The notes: generated from the sequence alone by a model not told the origin. 64,000 bases of DNA from Bradyrhizobium sp. CCBAU 53421 (GCF_015291625.1 NZ_CP030047.1:5456001-5520000), one strand, 5' to 3'. Positions 15,187 through 24,025 are shown, numbered from the stretch's first letter. Translations and numbers: made by a program.

Positions 15187-16725
15187 ATGCGAAAAATTCC
15201 GACCAATTCCCGAGGGGCCGCGGCGCGCAAGCCGGAGCTGCCGCTCGACCTCACCGGCCCGCACGTGACGCCGGGCGCGGCCTCGCAGCAGCGGCTCTAT
15301 CAGGCGCTGTGCCACACGATCGTCGGCGGCCTCGTCAAGCCGGGTGAGCCGCTGCCGCCGTCGCGCGCGCTGGCCAAGCAGACCGGCTTCCGCCGCAACG
15401 CTGTCACCACCGCCTATGAGCGGCTGATCGCCGACGGCTTTGCGGTGGCGACCACGGGCTCCGGCACCTTCGTCGCGTCGCGCATTCCGGCCCAGGCCGG
15501 CGCGCCGCGACGTGCGAGGGTCGAGATCGAGCCGCCGCAGCACAATGCGCTGTCGCTCGGCTGCACGCATATCGATGACCGCGCGCTGCAGCGCTTCCGC
15601 GCCTTTGCCGGCCGCAGGCTGCGCGCCTTCGGCGCCGAGCATCTGCATTACGGCGACCCTCGCGGCAGCAGCGAGTTGCGCGCCGCGATATCAGACCATT
15701 TGCTGTCGGCGCGCGGGCTGCGCTGCGATCCCGACCAGATCATGCTGGCCTCGGGCACCTTGCATGCGCTGCGCATCGTGCTCGGGGCGATCCTCAAGCC
15801 CGGCGACCAGGTCTGGTGCGAGGATCCCGGCTATCCGGCGGCGCGGCGCGCGATCGAGCATTGCGGCTATCGCCCGGTGTCGGTGCCGGTCGATGGCTCG
15901 GGCATGCGCATCGACAGGGGACGCGTATCCGCTCCTGCCGCGCGTGCCGCCTACGTCACGCCCTCGCACCAGTTTCCGCTCGGCGTACAGATGTCGATGC
16001 CGCGCCGGCTCGAGCTGCTCGACTGGGCCAGGGACGCCGGCGCCTTCGTGTTCGAAGACGATTACGACAGCGAGTTCCGCTACGACGGAGCCCCGCTGCT
16101 GTCGCTCGCCGGCATCGATCATCTGCGCCGCGTGATCTACATGGGCACGTTCGCGAAGACGCTGTTTCCGGGATTGCGGATCGGTTACTGCGCCCTGCCC
16201 GAGGCATTGATCGGTCCGGTGACGGCGGCGCGCGCCGCGCTCGATCGCTTTCCGGGCACCCTGATGGAAGGCGCAGTCGCCGACATGCTGAACTCCGGCG
16301 CCTTCGCCGCGAACCTGCGCAAATCGCGAAAGCTCTATCGCGAGGCGCGCGACGTGCTGGCGTCGACACTCACCGGTGCTTCCGAGGGCGAGCTCACGGT
16401 TCCCGTACCATCGCAAGGCCTGCATCTGGTGGCGCGGCTCGATCCCTTAACCGATCCGCTGATTGCCGCGCAGGCAAAGGCGGCCGCCGGCGTCGGCGGC
16501 TGGCTGCTCGCGGAAACCTATCATCGCGCGCCGCCACTGCCCGGCTTCGTGCTGGGGTTCTCGGGTCATCCGGTTCCGCAACTCGTCGCCTCGGCGGAAC
16601 ACCTGGCGAGGACAACGCTAGCTGCGCTGCGCGCAACGCGCAAGATCTCCGTCAAGGCATCCGCCAAGTCATTTGCCAAGCCATCTACCGCGCCGCGGCG
16701 CTCTAGGAGAATCGCAGCCACCTGA
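15187..16725 (+). CDS. MocR/PdxR-type regulator (GntR HTH plus aminotransferase domain)
   Basis: A 512-residue regulator. The winged-helix GntR domain spans about residues 40-105 (LYQALCHTIVGGLVKPGEPL, SRALAKQTGFRRNAV, AYERLIADGF). The rest is a fold-type I aminotransferase-like domain with the PLP lysine in GTFAKTLFPGLRIGY and the DDYDSEFRY segment. Such proteins use PLP as effector rather than catalysing transamination. The ATG before RKIPTNSRG is used; upstream frame overlaps the divergent gene. The C-terminal ~25 residues are Lys/Ala/Ser-rich (KISVKASAKSFAKPSTAPRR). Divergent gene arrangement is the usual one for this family. Confidence 0.93.
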   Translation: MRKIPTNSRGAAARKPELPLDLTGPHVTPGAASQQRLYQALCHTIVGGLVKPGEPLPPSRALAKQTGFRRNAVTTAYERLIADGFAVATTGSGTFVASRIPAQAGAPRRARVEIEPPQHNALSLGCTHIDDRALQRFRAFAGRRLRAFGAEHLHYGDPRGSSELRAAISDHLLSARGLRCDPDQIMLASGTLHALRIVLGAILKPGDQVWCEDPGYPAARRAIEHCGYRPVSVPVDGSGMRIDRGRVSAPAARAAYVTPSHQFPLGVQMSMPRRLELLDWARDAGAFVFEDDYDSEFRYDGAPLLSLAGIDHLRRVIYMGTFAKTLFPGLRIGYCALPEALIGPVTAARAALDRFPGTLMEGAVADMLNSGAFAANLRKSRKLYREARDVLASTLTGASEGELTVPVPSQGLHLVARLDPLTDPLIAAQAKAAAGVGGWLLAETYHRAPPLPGFVLGFSGHPVPQLVASAEHLARTTLAALRATRKISVKASAKSFAKPSTAPRRSRRIAAT

Positions 16726-16771
16726 CTAAGGTCGCCAGCGTTCAGTCAGTGTCCGCCTACGGAGATACCGG

Positions 16772-16921
16772 ATGCCCAATCGCAACGTCCTGTATCTCGT
16801 GATCGGCGCGCTGATCGTGATCACGGGCATGCTCGGCTACAATTTGTATCAGGCGAAGAAGCAGCCCGAAGGTCTGCAGATCAACGTCGGCCCCGACGGG
16901 GTCAAGATCCAGAACAAGTGA
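16772..16921 (+). CDS. Small single-pass membrane protein
   Basis: A 49-residue protein. Residues 6-25 form one hydrophobic helix (LYLVIGALIVITGMLGYNLY) followed by a short charged and hydrophilic tail ending QINVGPDGVKIQNK. GGAG lies six bases before the ATG. It lies 11 bases before the next small gene on the same strand, so the two are probably translated from one message. Function unknown. Confidence 0.7.
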   Translation: MPNRNVLYLVIGALIVITGMLGYNLYQAKKQPEGLQINVGPDGVKIQNK

Positions 16922-16932
16922 GGGAGGCCGCG

Positions 16933-17178
16933 ATGCCGCGCGTCGAATTGGTCGCGTTGATCGGTGCCGTCGCGCTTGTCGCGACGACTCACCCCGCCTC
17001 CGCACAGCAGGCTGTCATGCGCGAGGCCGATATCGTCGACCTCCGGGTCGGTCAGCGCGTCCTGGTCGATGACGGCTCCTGCCCGGCCGGGCAGATCAAG
17101 CAGGTGATCGGCGCCAGGCTGAGCCAGAACGGCGTGGTGCGGACCCAAAGCTGCGTGCAGCGTCTCGCCAAGAAATAA
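16933..17178 (+). CDS. Small exported protein (DUF6719-like)
   Basis: An 81-residue protein with a signal peptide ending near THPASAQQ and a mature domain of ~55 residues: MREADIVDLRVGQRVLVDDG, SCPAGQIKQV, then RTQSCVQR. Two cysteines could form a disulfide. I associate the pattern with DUF6719, from memory. The ATG at 16933 has GGGAGG upstream. Function unknown. Confidence 0.7.
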   Translation: MPRVELVALIGAVALVATTHPASAQQAVMREADIVDLRVGQRVLVDDGSCPAGQIKQVIGARLSQNGVVRTQSCVQRLAKK

Positions 17179-17228
17179 ACGCCCCGCTTCTGCGAGGCGC
17201 CTGCTTCATCATTGCATCAACACGCCGC

Positions 17229-17624
17229 TCAGTTCGAGATCGGCTCGAACATGCATTGCAGCGTCGGCTTGGCGATCTTGGTGAAGGTCGGGCCGATCTC
17301 GGCCTGCTTGGACGGCGGCACCCAATCGGTCTCGATGGTCGGCACGCCGGTCTCGCTGATGCCGCGCAGCAGCGCCTGGCGCAGATCGGGATCGTCCACC
17401 GTCGCGGCAGCATGGTCATGCAGGCAACCGCAGACAGCCTCGGGATGCGCCCAGCGGCCGAGCATATGCGGCGCGCACTGGCGCACGAACTCGTCGCGCG
17501 GTTCAGGCACCCGGTACAGCGACCTGATCTGCATCGACTCCAGCGGAAGTTGGGATTGGGCCTGTGCGGAACCGGCCAGAGCGAGCAATGCCAGGAGCGC
17601 GGCGGAGCAGATACGGAGCAACAT
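17229..17624 (-). CDS. Hypothetical exported protein
   Basis: A 131-residue protein with a clear signal peptide (LLRICSAALLALLALAGSAQAQ). The mature part holds four cysteines, including a CGCLHDH cluster and two outlying ones (RQCAPHM, LQCMFEP), so disulfides or metal binding are possible. No family recognised. It is convergent with the preceding small gene. Confidence 0.75.
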   Translation of the reverse strand: MLLRICSAALLALLALAGSAQAQSQLPLESMQIRSLYRVPEPRDEFVRQCAPHMLGRWAHPEAVCGCLHDHAAATVDDPDLRQALLRGISETGVPTIETDWVPPSKQAEIGPTFTKIAKPTLQCMFEPISN

Positions 17625-17662
17625 GGGGAGCCTTTAGCGGCAGTTCTGTTTTTGCGTCGTGC

Positions 17663-17821
17663 TCAGTTGACCTGCGCCATCACCATCGGGGCCGAGGTGA
17701 CCACCGGCGAGCCGTTATAGGAGAAGGTGCCGATGCCGGGCAAACCGTTGTCCGGGGTCCCAGCCATCGACGAACCGGCCATCACGAAGGCGAAGGCGAG
17801 GATCAGGCTCATGGTCCGCAT
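17663..17821 (-). CDS. Very small exported protein
   Basis: A 52-residue protein: signal peptide MRTMSLILAFAFVMAGSSMA then a 32-residue mature part GTPDNGLPGIGTFSYNGSPV... without Cys. GGAG lies about eight bases before the ATG at 17821; MSLILAF at 17812 is an alternative start. It lies 38 bases upstream of the 131-residue exported gene on the same strand. Function unknown. Confidence 0.6.
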   Translation of the reverse strand: MRTMSLILAFAFVMAGSSMAGTPDNGLPGIGTFSYNGSPVVTSAPMVMAQVN

Positions 17822-18260
17822 CTGACAGTCTCCGTCATTCCGGTTCGGCGCCCGGCGCCGTTGTGTTGAGGGTTTGATAACGATCTGCCGTTTCGGGAGT
17901 TCTGCGGAACAAGCTGAAAATGGTTTCGTCGGCGCGAGAATTGTTTCGTCGACGAGCGGTCCACGAAACATTGGCCGAAAAACGCCAATGTTTTCAGTAG
18001 CCGCGACATTGCAGGCAGCCTGCTCAAAATTTCGAGCGTTCAACCTGCCCGGCTGTGGATGGTTCGATTATGCGTGCAAATTGAGCGCCCTACCGCGCTT
18101 TCTTAACTTTCCTCTGCTGAGACAGCAGGCAGCACAGCAAGGACGGCATGAACCGGGCGACGGTTCGGCCGACTCATCTGGGCGCCGTGCAACCATCTTC
18201 GCGGTGGCACGTTGTCGTGATTCCCGATCCAACGGCAGTTGTGATCCGATCCAACGAAGG
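17822..18260. other. Non-coding divergent region with hairpin
   Basis: A 439-base stretch lying between small divergent genes. The only clear structure is a hairpin at 17966-17993 (AAACATTGGC, eight-base loop, GCCAATGTTT). No supported open frame or RNA family. Confidence 0.5.
17966..17994. other. Perfect 10-bp hairpin
   Basis: Arms AAACATTGGC and GCCAATGTTT with loop CGAAAAAC, followed by TTTTCAG on the plus strand. It could be a terminator of a short upstream transcript, a regulatory hairpin or an operator; no gene ends directly before it. Confidence 0.5.
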
Positions 18261-18488
18261 ATGTCAGTCGTGGGAAATGGCAACATCGGTGTTGGCAATG
18301 AATCCGCGGCCAGCAAATCCGGCCAGCAGCAACAGATGACGGCCGCGATGCCGCAGCAAGGCGCCTATGTGATGGGCGACAATGAGTGCGCGCAGCAGAA
18401 GCTGGTCCGCCTCGTCGGCTGCCGCGACTCGAAGGTGAAGCCGGGCCTCAGCCTCGGCACGAAGCAGTTCGGGCAAACCAAGCGCTAA
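18261..18488 (+). CDS. Hypothetical small protein, start uncertain
   Basis: Up to 75 residues: Gly/Asn/Gln-rich N-terminal part, then GDNECAQQKLVRLVGCRDSKVKPG with two cysteines. No signal peptide. The ATG at 18261 directly abuts GAAGG, which is too close; the GTG at 18270 would sit nine bases behind it and may be the real start. No family recognised, and it could be a chance frame. Confidence 0.4.
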   Translation: MSVVGNGNIGVGNESAASKSGQQQQMTAAMPQQGAYVMGDNECAQQKLVRLVGCRDSKVKPGLSLGTKQFGQTKR

Positions 18489-18531
18489 CTCGTCCGCCGC
18501 TTCAGCCGCCCGGGCCAAGCCCCTGTTACAG

Positions 18532-19092
18532 CTACTGAATGAACTCACCGCACTTTTGCACCGCGGTGGCATCGGCCGCGCCCCATGGCATGATCGGCAC
18601 CGAGGACGTCGAGTTCTTCGGCGAGCCTTCGATCAGCTTGTCGGAATAGACCATGTAGACCAGCACGTTGCGCTTGGCATCGCAGCCGCGCACGATCTGC
18701 ATCTTCTTGAAGAACAGCGATCGCCGCTTGCTGAACATGTCGTCGCCCTGGCCGAGCTTGCTCTTGAAGCGGATCGGCCCGATCTGCCGGCAAGCCAGCG
18801 AGATATCAGAGACTTCCTCGGCAAGGCCAAGCCAGCCTTTGAAGCCGCCCTTCTCCGGGACTGTGAAGTGACAGGCGACGCCCTCGACCTCGGGGTCGTC
18901 GACGCCATAGGTCGCGAGCTTGTCGTTGGGACTGACCCATTTGAACACCGTCGAGCGGCGAAAGATCAGGTCCGGCTCGTCAGCAGCGACCGCGGGGGCA
19001 GCCATCCCCAAGGTCAGCAACATCAGCAGCGCCGCGCAGCCCCATCGAGACAACAGTCGCACGTCACACAAGCTCACATTTCTCGATGTCAT
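18532..19092 (-). CDS. creA: CreA family periplasmic protein
   Basis: A 186-residue exported protein with a signal peptide (LLMLLTLGMAAPAVAA) and the CreA core, recognised from VDDPEVEGVACHFT, LACRQIGPI, the FKKMQIVRGCDAKRNVLVYMVYSDKLIEGSPKNS region (shortened) and an SVPIMPW segment. CreA is widespread in proteobacteria; its biochemical role is not established, and it does not depend on the creBCD genes, which are absent here. Four cysteines in the mature part probably pair. It stands alone, divergent from the L,D-transpeptidase gene. Confidence 0.9.
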   Translation of the reverse strand: MTSRNVSLCDVRLLSRWGCAALLMLLTLGMAAPAVAADEPDLIFRRSTVFKWVSPNDKLATYGVDDPEVEGVACHFTVPEKGGFKGWLGLAEEVSDISLACRQIGPIRFKSKLGQGDDMFSKRRSLFFKKMQIVRGCDAKRNVLVYMVYSDKLIEGSPKNSTSSVPIMPWGAADATAVQKCGEFIQ

Positions 19093-19316
19093 CGAAGTCT
19101 CCGCGGGGGTGGTTCCCGCCTATGTAGTGCGCAAACGCCGCACAGGAAGGCGCTGACAGTTCGGTGATCAAACCGGGCGCTTTAACCTCCTGTGAGGCTT
19201 TTTTGTTACTGTTTCGTCGAAAATTCGCCGCTCACGGAAGGGTTAGATCGCTCGCGCTGGTGAACGCGTTCCGCGTCTGCGACAACCAACAGATAGTTTG
19301 GACTGGGATTCGGAAT

Positions 19317-21050
19317 ATGCGCGCAAGCGGTCGGATTTCGATTTTTGATTCTGCGAATGGGCGGTTCTGGCGGTTTGCAGTTCTGACCGCGGCCGGCACC
19401 GTCGCCGCGTCCTCCCAGGCCAGCGCAGCTCTCTATTACTGGAACCGCGACTCCGCCTATTACGGCGACTATGAGCCGCTGCCGCCGCCACAGCCGCACC
19501 GGCAAAAGCCGAAGCGCAATGCGGCCACGAAGACTCCCGCAATCGAGAAGCAGGCCAGCAAGCCGCAAGGTCCCCTGATCATCTCGGTCTCGATCGATCA
19601 TCAGCGGGTCAGCGTCTACGACGCCAACGGCCTCTATGCCGAGGGCCCGGTGTCGACGGGCATGAAGGGGCATTCGACCCCGATGGGTGTCTTCAGCGTC
19701 ATCCAGAAGCAGAAGTACCACCAGTCCAACATCTACAGCGGCGCGCCGATGCCGTACATGCAGCGCATCACCTGGTCGGGCATCGCGATGCACGCCGGTG
19801 TGCTGCCCGGCTATCCGGCGTCGCATGGCTGCATCCGGATGCCGATGGCGTTTGCGGTCAAGATGTACAATTGGACGCGGATGGGCGCCCGCGTGTTCGT
19901 CACGCCGGGCACGATCTCGCCGGAGAGTTTCTCGCACCCCCTGCTGGTGACGCAGAAGGTCACCCCGCAGCAGCCGGTTGCCGACGATATCCTGAAGATG
20001 GACGCGCCGCTCGGCGTGAAGAGCGACAAGGGCACGGACAAGCCGCAGACCAATCTCGATCTGCGCAGCAGCGTCGGCCATGCCGCCGCGTCATTGCGCG
20101 ACAACACCCACACCGCCGACGCGAGCGGCGCGATGCCGGCGGCGAGCGCGTCGGCGACGATGTCCGATGCCTCCTCCTCGGCCGCACGTGACGCCATCGC
20201 GGAGAAGATCGCGGCCGACAAGTCCGAGGTGACGGCGACCGGGCCTGCCGCCGCCGACAAGCCGGCCGAGAGCAATTCCGCGGCCACCGACGACAGGACG
20301 GTCGGCGAAGTCACCGGCAGTACCGACACGCCGAAGTCCGAAGTTTCCGCAAGCGACCCGGCGAAGGCCGAAGCCAAGGCCGATGAGCCCAAGGCGGATG
20401 CCGCCAGGCCCGGCGCTGCCGAGGCCCCCAAGACGGATGCTGCCAAGACGGACTCAGATAAGGCTGACGCGGCCAGGGACGCAGCCAAGGCGACGGATAC
20501 CGTCAAGCCTGCCGAGGCAGCCACTGCGACCGATGCACCCGACGCCAAGAAGGATCCGGCACGGCTGCCGGGGATCGCCAGGATCGACGTGTCGAAGCGC
20601 GCCGGCCAGATCGCGGTGTTCATCAGCCGCAAGGATTCCAAGCTCTACGTGCGGCAGAACTTCGCGCCGCTGTTCGAGGTGCCGGTGACGATCGCGGCGA
20701 GCGACCGGCCGCTCGGCACGCATGTGTTCACCGCGGAAGCCGACAAGACCGATGCGAACCTGCTGCGCTGGTCGGTGGTGACCCTGCCGACGCGCAGCGC
20801 CGCCCGCATCGACGTCGAGGAGCGCGCCCCGCATCGCCGCAAGGTGGCGGCCGCAGTGCCGGTCGAGGCGAAGCCGCAGCCGGCGACCAACACTCCGGCC
20901 GAAGCGCTCGATCGCATCTCGATCCCGGCCGACGTGATGGCGCGGATCAACGAAGCGCTCGGGAGCGGCGGATCGATCATCGTCTCCGACCTCGGCGTGA
21001 ACCAGGGCGAGACCGGCGAAGGCACCGACTTCATCCTGCCGCTGCGCTAG
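19317..21050 (+). CDS. L,D-transpeptidase (YkuD) with long linker and C-terminal domain
   Basis: A 577-residue periplasmic enzyme that makes 3-3 peptidoglycan cross-links or attaches proteins to them. Signal peptide near residues 18-37. The YkuD domain covers about 88-208, with the SHGCIRMP active site (His170, Cys172, Arg174) and an upstream His in MHAGVL. A ~200-residue Ala/Lys/Asp/Pro-rich linker follows. The C-terminal ~160 residues begin IARIDVSKRAGQIAVFISRKDSKLYVRQ, repeat the strand order of the YkuD start, but contain no HGC motif. The ATG at 19317 is used since it gives the signal sequence. Its neighbours (peroxidase, deacetylase) are also exported. Confidence 0.9.
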   Translation: MRASGRISIFDSANGRFWRFAVLTAAGTVAASSQASAALYYWNRDSAYYGDYEPLPPPQPHRQKPKRNAATKTPAIEKQASKPQGPLIISVSIDHQRVSVYDANGLYAEGPVSTGMKGHSTPMGVFSVIQKQKYHQSNIYSGAPMPYMQRITWSGIAMHAGVLPGYPASHGCIRMPMAFAVKMYNWTRMGARVFVTPGTISPESFSHPLLVTQKVTPQQPVADDILKMDAPLGVKSDKGTDKPQTNLDLRSSVGHAAASLRDNTHTADASGAMPAASASATMSDASSSAARDAIAEKIAADKSEVTATGPAAADKPAESNSAATDDRTVGEVTGSTDTPKSEVSASDPAKAEAKADEPKADAARPGAAEAPKTDAAKTDSDKADAARDAAKATDTVKPAEAATATDAPDAKKDPARLPGIARIDVSKRAGQIAVFISRKDSKLYVRQNFAPLFEVPVTIAASDRPLGTHVFTAEADKTDANLLRWSVVTLPTRSAARIDVEERAPHRRKVAAAVPVEAKPQPATNTPAEALDRISIPADVMARINEALGSGGSIIVSDLGVNQGETGEGTDFILPLR

Positions 21051-21131
21051 ACCTGCCATAACGCCTTCTTGAAAGCCTGCGCCTCCACTCTGGATTATGA
21101 TCCCTGTGAGCATCCGTTCCAGGGACGAGCC

Positions 21132-21701
21132 ATGATGGACCGCAGGACACTGATCGTGGCGGCGTTCGCCGCGGCCGCCGGATCCCGTACACTGCATGCC
21201 GAGCCGCCGGCAATGAGCCGGATCACCGCGTACGCCTTCGCATTTCCGGCACTCTCTGGCGGCGAGATCCGCCTTGCCGACTATGCCGGCCATCCCCTGA
21301 TGATCGTGAACACGGCCTCGCTCTGTGGCTTCACGCCGCAATACGCCGGCCTGCAGCAATTGTGGACCGAATTCCGCGATCGCGGCTTCGTCATCATCGG
21401 CGTGCCCTCCAATGATTTCGGCGGCCAGGAACCCGGCGGCCCGACCGAAATCGCCGAGACCGCGCAGCACCAATACGGCGTCACCTTCCCGATCGCGGCG
21501 AAAGCCGTGGTCAAGGGCGCAAGCGCGCATCCGTTCTACCGCTGGGCCGCGGAGGCACGGCCGAAGGACGTGCCGCGCTGGAATTTCCACAAATACCTGA
21601 TCGGCCGCGACGGCTACATCGCCGACGTCTTCCCTGAGTCGGTCACGCCGGACGACACCCGGATCAAGACCGGGATCGCCCGGGCACTGGCGGCGGCCTG
21701 A
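21132..21701 (+). CDS. Glutathione peroxidase-like protein, exported
   Basis: A 189-residue thiol peroxidase of the glutathione peroxidase family. Active-site residues are Cys65 (NTASLCGFT), Gln99 (FGGQEPG) and Trp150/Asn151 (RWNFHKYLI). The peroxidatic residue is cysteine, not selenocysteine. The N-terminus MMDRRTLIVAAFAAAAG is a signal peptide with an RR pair, so export, perhaps by Tat, is likely. ATG at 21132 (or 21135). It reduces hydroperoxides, probably with thioredoxin as donor as in other Cys-type enzymes. Confidence 0.9.
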   Translation: MMDRRTLIVAAFAAAAGSRTLHAEPPAMSRITAYAFAFPALSGGEIRLADYAGHPLMIVNTASLCGFTPQYAGLQQLWTEFRDRGFVIIGVPSNDFGGQEPGGPTEIAETAQHQYGVTFPIAAKAVVKGASAHPFYRWAAEARPKDVPRWNFHKYLIGRDGYIADVFPESVTPDDTRIKTGIARALAAA

Positions 21702-21863
21702 GAGGCCACGATAATCCCCGGAATTAACTGGGATTTCGGCCACAACCCGGTCACGTTCATTGCCTTGGCGTCGGCACTGCGACTAGGGTACGATGAGTTG
21801 GGGGTGAAGCGGCCCGGTCGCGGCAAAGCGGCGACCTGGAGCGCGATCAGCAGGGAACACGCC

Positions 21864-22853
21864 ATGCGCATAGCGGCAGGTCTGATTTTCGCAGGGACCG
21901 TATCGTTGCTCGCCTCGAGCGCAGCCTGGTCGCAGACGCCGCCCGCCAAGGGCGCGGCGCCGGCAGCCGCACCGGCGGCTGCAGCTCCAGCGCCTGCCGC
22001 CGCGGCGCCGGCGCCCGCCGCAGCAGCTCAAGTGCCGCCGAAACAACCACCGCAGCCGGCACGCGCCGCCTGCAACAATCCGAATGCGCTCGGCGTCGCC
22101 CGCACCGTCGAGATCGACACCACAGGCGGTCCCGGCTTCGGCTTCGAGCATTTCAAGCAGCTCGACTTCCTGCGCGACCATGAGGTGGTGCTGACCTTCG
22201 ACGACGGTCCGTGGCCGGGCAACACGCCGGCGGTGCTGAAGGCGCTCGCCGACGAGTGCACCACGGGCATCTTCTTCCCGATCGGCAAGCACGCCACCTA
22301 TCACCCCGAAATCCTGCGACAGGTCTATGCCGCCGGCCACACCGTCGGCTCGCACACCTGGTCGCACGAGAATCTGAACAACAAGAAGCTGACCGAGGAT
22401 CAGAAGAAGGACGAGATCGAGCGCGGCCTGGCTGCGGTCAAGTGGGCGCTCGAGACCTCACCCTCGCCGTTCTTCCGCTTCCCGGCGCTGCAGCATCCGC
22501 CGGAGATGGTCACCTATCTCGGCAACCGCAACATCGCGATCTTCTCCTGCGACCTCGACTCCTTCGACTTCAAGTCGAAGAACTCGCAACAGGTGATCGA
22601 CACCGTGATGAAGAAGCTCGCCAAGCTCGGCAAGGGCATCATCCTGATGCACGACTTCCAGAAGCACACCGCGGAGGCCCTGCCGACGCTGCTGACGCAG
22701 CTCAAGGCCGGCGGCTACAAGGTGGTGGCGATGCGCGCCAAATTCCCGGCGACCGTGCTGCCGCAATACGAGCAGGAGCTCGCCAAGGACGTCAAGCTGC
22801 CGACCGTGAGCTCGCGGCCGGTGAACAGCGTCGTCACCACCGTCGATCAGTAA
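21864..22853 (+). CDS. Polysaccharide deacetylase (NodB homology domain)
   Basis: A 329-residue exported enzyme. Signal peptide at residues 1-23, then an Ala/Pro-rich spacer (residues ~25-65, repeats of PAAA/APA), then the NodB domain: TFDDGPWPGN (catalytic Asp pair), SHTWSH (zinc His pair), FFRFPAL and the late ILMHDF segment. It removes N-acetyl groups from a glycan such as peptidoglycan or chitooligosaccharide-like polymers in the periplasm. The ATG at 21864 has AGGGA upstream. It may act together with the nearby L,D-transpeptidase in wall metabolism, inferred from position. Confidence 0.92.
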   Translation: MRIAAGLIFAGTVSLLASSAAWSQTPPAKGAAPAAAPAAAAPAPAAAAPAPAAAAQVPPKQPPQPARAACNNPNALGVARTVEIDTTGGPGFGFEHFKQLDFLRDHEVVLTFDDGPWPGNTPAVLKALADECTTGIFFPIGKHATYHPEILRQVYAAGHTVGSHTWSHENLNNKKLTEDQKKDEIERGLAAVKWALETSPSPFFRFPALQHPPEMVTYLGNRNIAIFSCDLDSFDFKSKNSQQVIDTVMKKLAKLGKGIILMHDFQKHTAEALPTLLTQLKAGGYKVVAMRAKFPATVLPQYEQELAKDVKLPTVSSRPVNSVVTTVDQ

Positions 22854-22873
22854 ACGCGCCCGCGATAATCCTG

Positions 22874-23431
22874 GTGTCTGCGTTGCGTATCGAGGGGTTC
22901 GTCATCGTCTCCGCCGACGGCCGGCTGGCGAATGCGCACAACGTGATGCCCGACGACCTCAAGATCGAGGGCGACAAGCGGTTCTTCACCGCAGCCCTCG
23001 ATCGCGCCGACCTTGTCGTCCATGGCCGCCACTCCCAGGAAGAGCAGCCGAACGCACCGAAGCGCCGCCGTTTGATCCTGACCGGCAAGGTCGCGGCCAT
23101 CGCCCCCGACCCGGACAATCCGAAGGCGCTGTTGTGGAATCCCGCCGGCTGCCCGTTCGAGACCGCGAGCCGCGAGGCCGGCGTCATCTCGGGCATGGTC
23201 GCCATCATCGGCGGCCCCGGCGTGTTCGGCATGTTCATGGACCGCTACGACACGTTCTGGCTCTCGGTCGCACCGAAGGTGCGCATCCCCGACGGCGAGC
23301 CGTGCTTTCCCGGCGTCCCCGCCCGCACCCCGCAGCAGGTGCTGTCAGCACACGGCCTTCACGCCGGCACACCGCAACTGATCGACGACGCGCACGATGT
23401 CAGCGTCACGCCGTGGCGGCGGATGGGTTGA
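22874..23431 (+). CDS. DHFR/RibD-like reductase domain protein
   Basis: About 185 residues. The start region IEGFVIVSADGRLANAHNVMPDDL and the later HGRHSQEEQPNAPKRRRLILTGKV and GGPGVFGMFMDRYD segments match the dihydrofolate reductase/RibD C-terminal fold, which binds NADPH. The gene has no ATG at the right place: GTG at 22874 or TTG at 22883 is used. It begins 20 bases after the deacetylase stop on the same strand. True folate activity is doubtful; a pyrimidine or other reductase is as likely. Confidence 0.7.
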   Translation: MSALRIEGFVIVSADGRLANAHNVMPDDLKIEGDKRFFTAALDRADLVVHGRHSQEEQPNAPKRRRLILTGKVAAIAPDPDNPKALLWNPAGCPFETASREAGVISGMVAIIGGPGVFGMFMDRYDTFWLSVAPKVRIPDGEPCFPGVPARTPQQVLSAHGLHAGTPQLIDDAHDVSVTPWRRMG

Positions 23432-23443
23432 AAGCGGCAATGC

Positions 23444-23522
23444 CCGTAGGATGGGTAGAGAAACCCATCACTTCTAACTTGCGGCACGATGATGGGTTTC
23501 GCTGCGCTCTACCCTTCCTGCG
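23444..23522. repeat. Intergenic inverted-repeat element
   Basis: Contains CGTAGGATGGGTAGAG and AAACCCATCA paired with TGATGGGTTTC and CTCTACCCTTCCTGCG. This is an imperfect inverted repeat; it separates two convergent genes and resembles a common Bradyrhizobium intergenic element. Confidence 0.65.
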
Positions 23523-23541
23523 CAGCTAGGCACACGTCCTC

Positions 23542-23994
23542 CTACACATCCCCATATGCCGGGTCATCGCGGCGCGGGCCGCGGCCGTAGCCGGCGATGA
23601 TGAACAGCGCGCCGATCAGCGACAGGTTCTTCAGCGCGTCGATCAAGGTCCTGAGATTGTCGGGCGCCGGCTGGTTCCAGAAATCATGAAAGTAGAAGGT
23701 CGCGAAGCAAACGAAGATGATCAGGAGGAGCGCGAAGAACCGCGCCAGTACGTTCACCGCGATCATCAGCCCCGCGACGATCTCGAAGCCGCCGATCACG
23801 ATCGCCAAGAGCTGCATGAACGGCATGCCGACGAAGGTCTCGACCTGCTGCGTATAGGGCGCTGCGATGGCCGGGATCGCCACCTTGGCCGTGAGCAGAT
23901 CCGCCGTTGCCTGAACGCCGAACAGCTTGCTCGCTCCCGAATAGAGGAACAGAACGGCAAACAGAATCCGTCCGAAGGTGATGAACGCTGGCAT
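23542..23994 (-). CDS. DoxX family membrane protein
   Basis: A 150-residue inner-membrane protein with four hydrophobic segments (residues ~7-22, 55-75, 80-100, 120-138) and the DoxX opening FGRILFAVLFLYSGASKLFG. DoxX-type proteins are small quinone or thiol-linked membrane proteins of uncertain function. ATG at 23994. It lies downstream of maeB on the same strand, 156 bases away with a hairpin between, so co-transcription is doubtful. Confidence 0.88.
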   Translation of the reverse strand: MPAFITFGRILFAVLFLYSGASKLFGVQATADLLTAKVAIPAIAAPYTQQVETFVGMPFMQLLAIVIGGFEIVAGLMIAVNVLARFFALLLIIFVCFATFYFHDFWNQPAPDNLRTLIDALKNLSLIGALFIIAGYGRGPRRDDPAYGDV

Positions 23995-24025
23995 GGGTCG
24001 GCCTCACTGGATGGCAGAAATCGGA

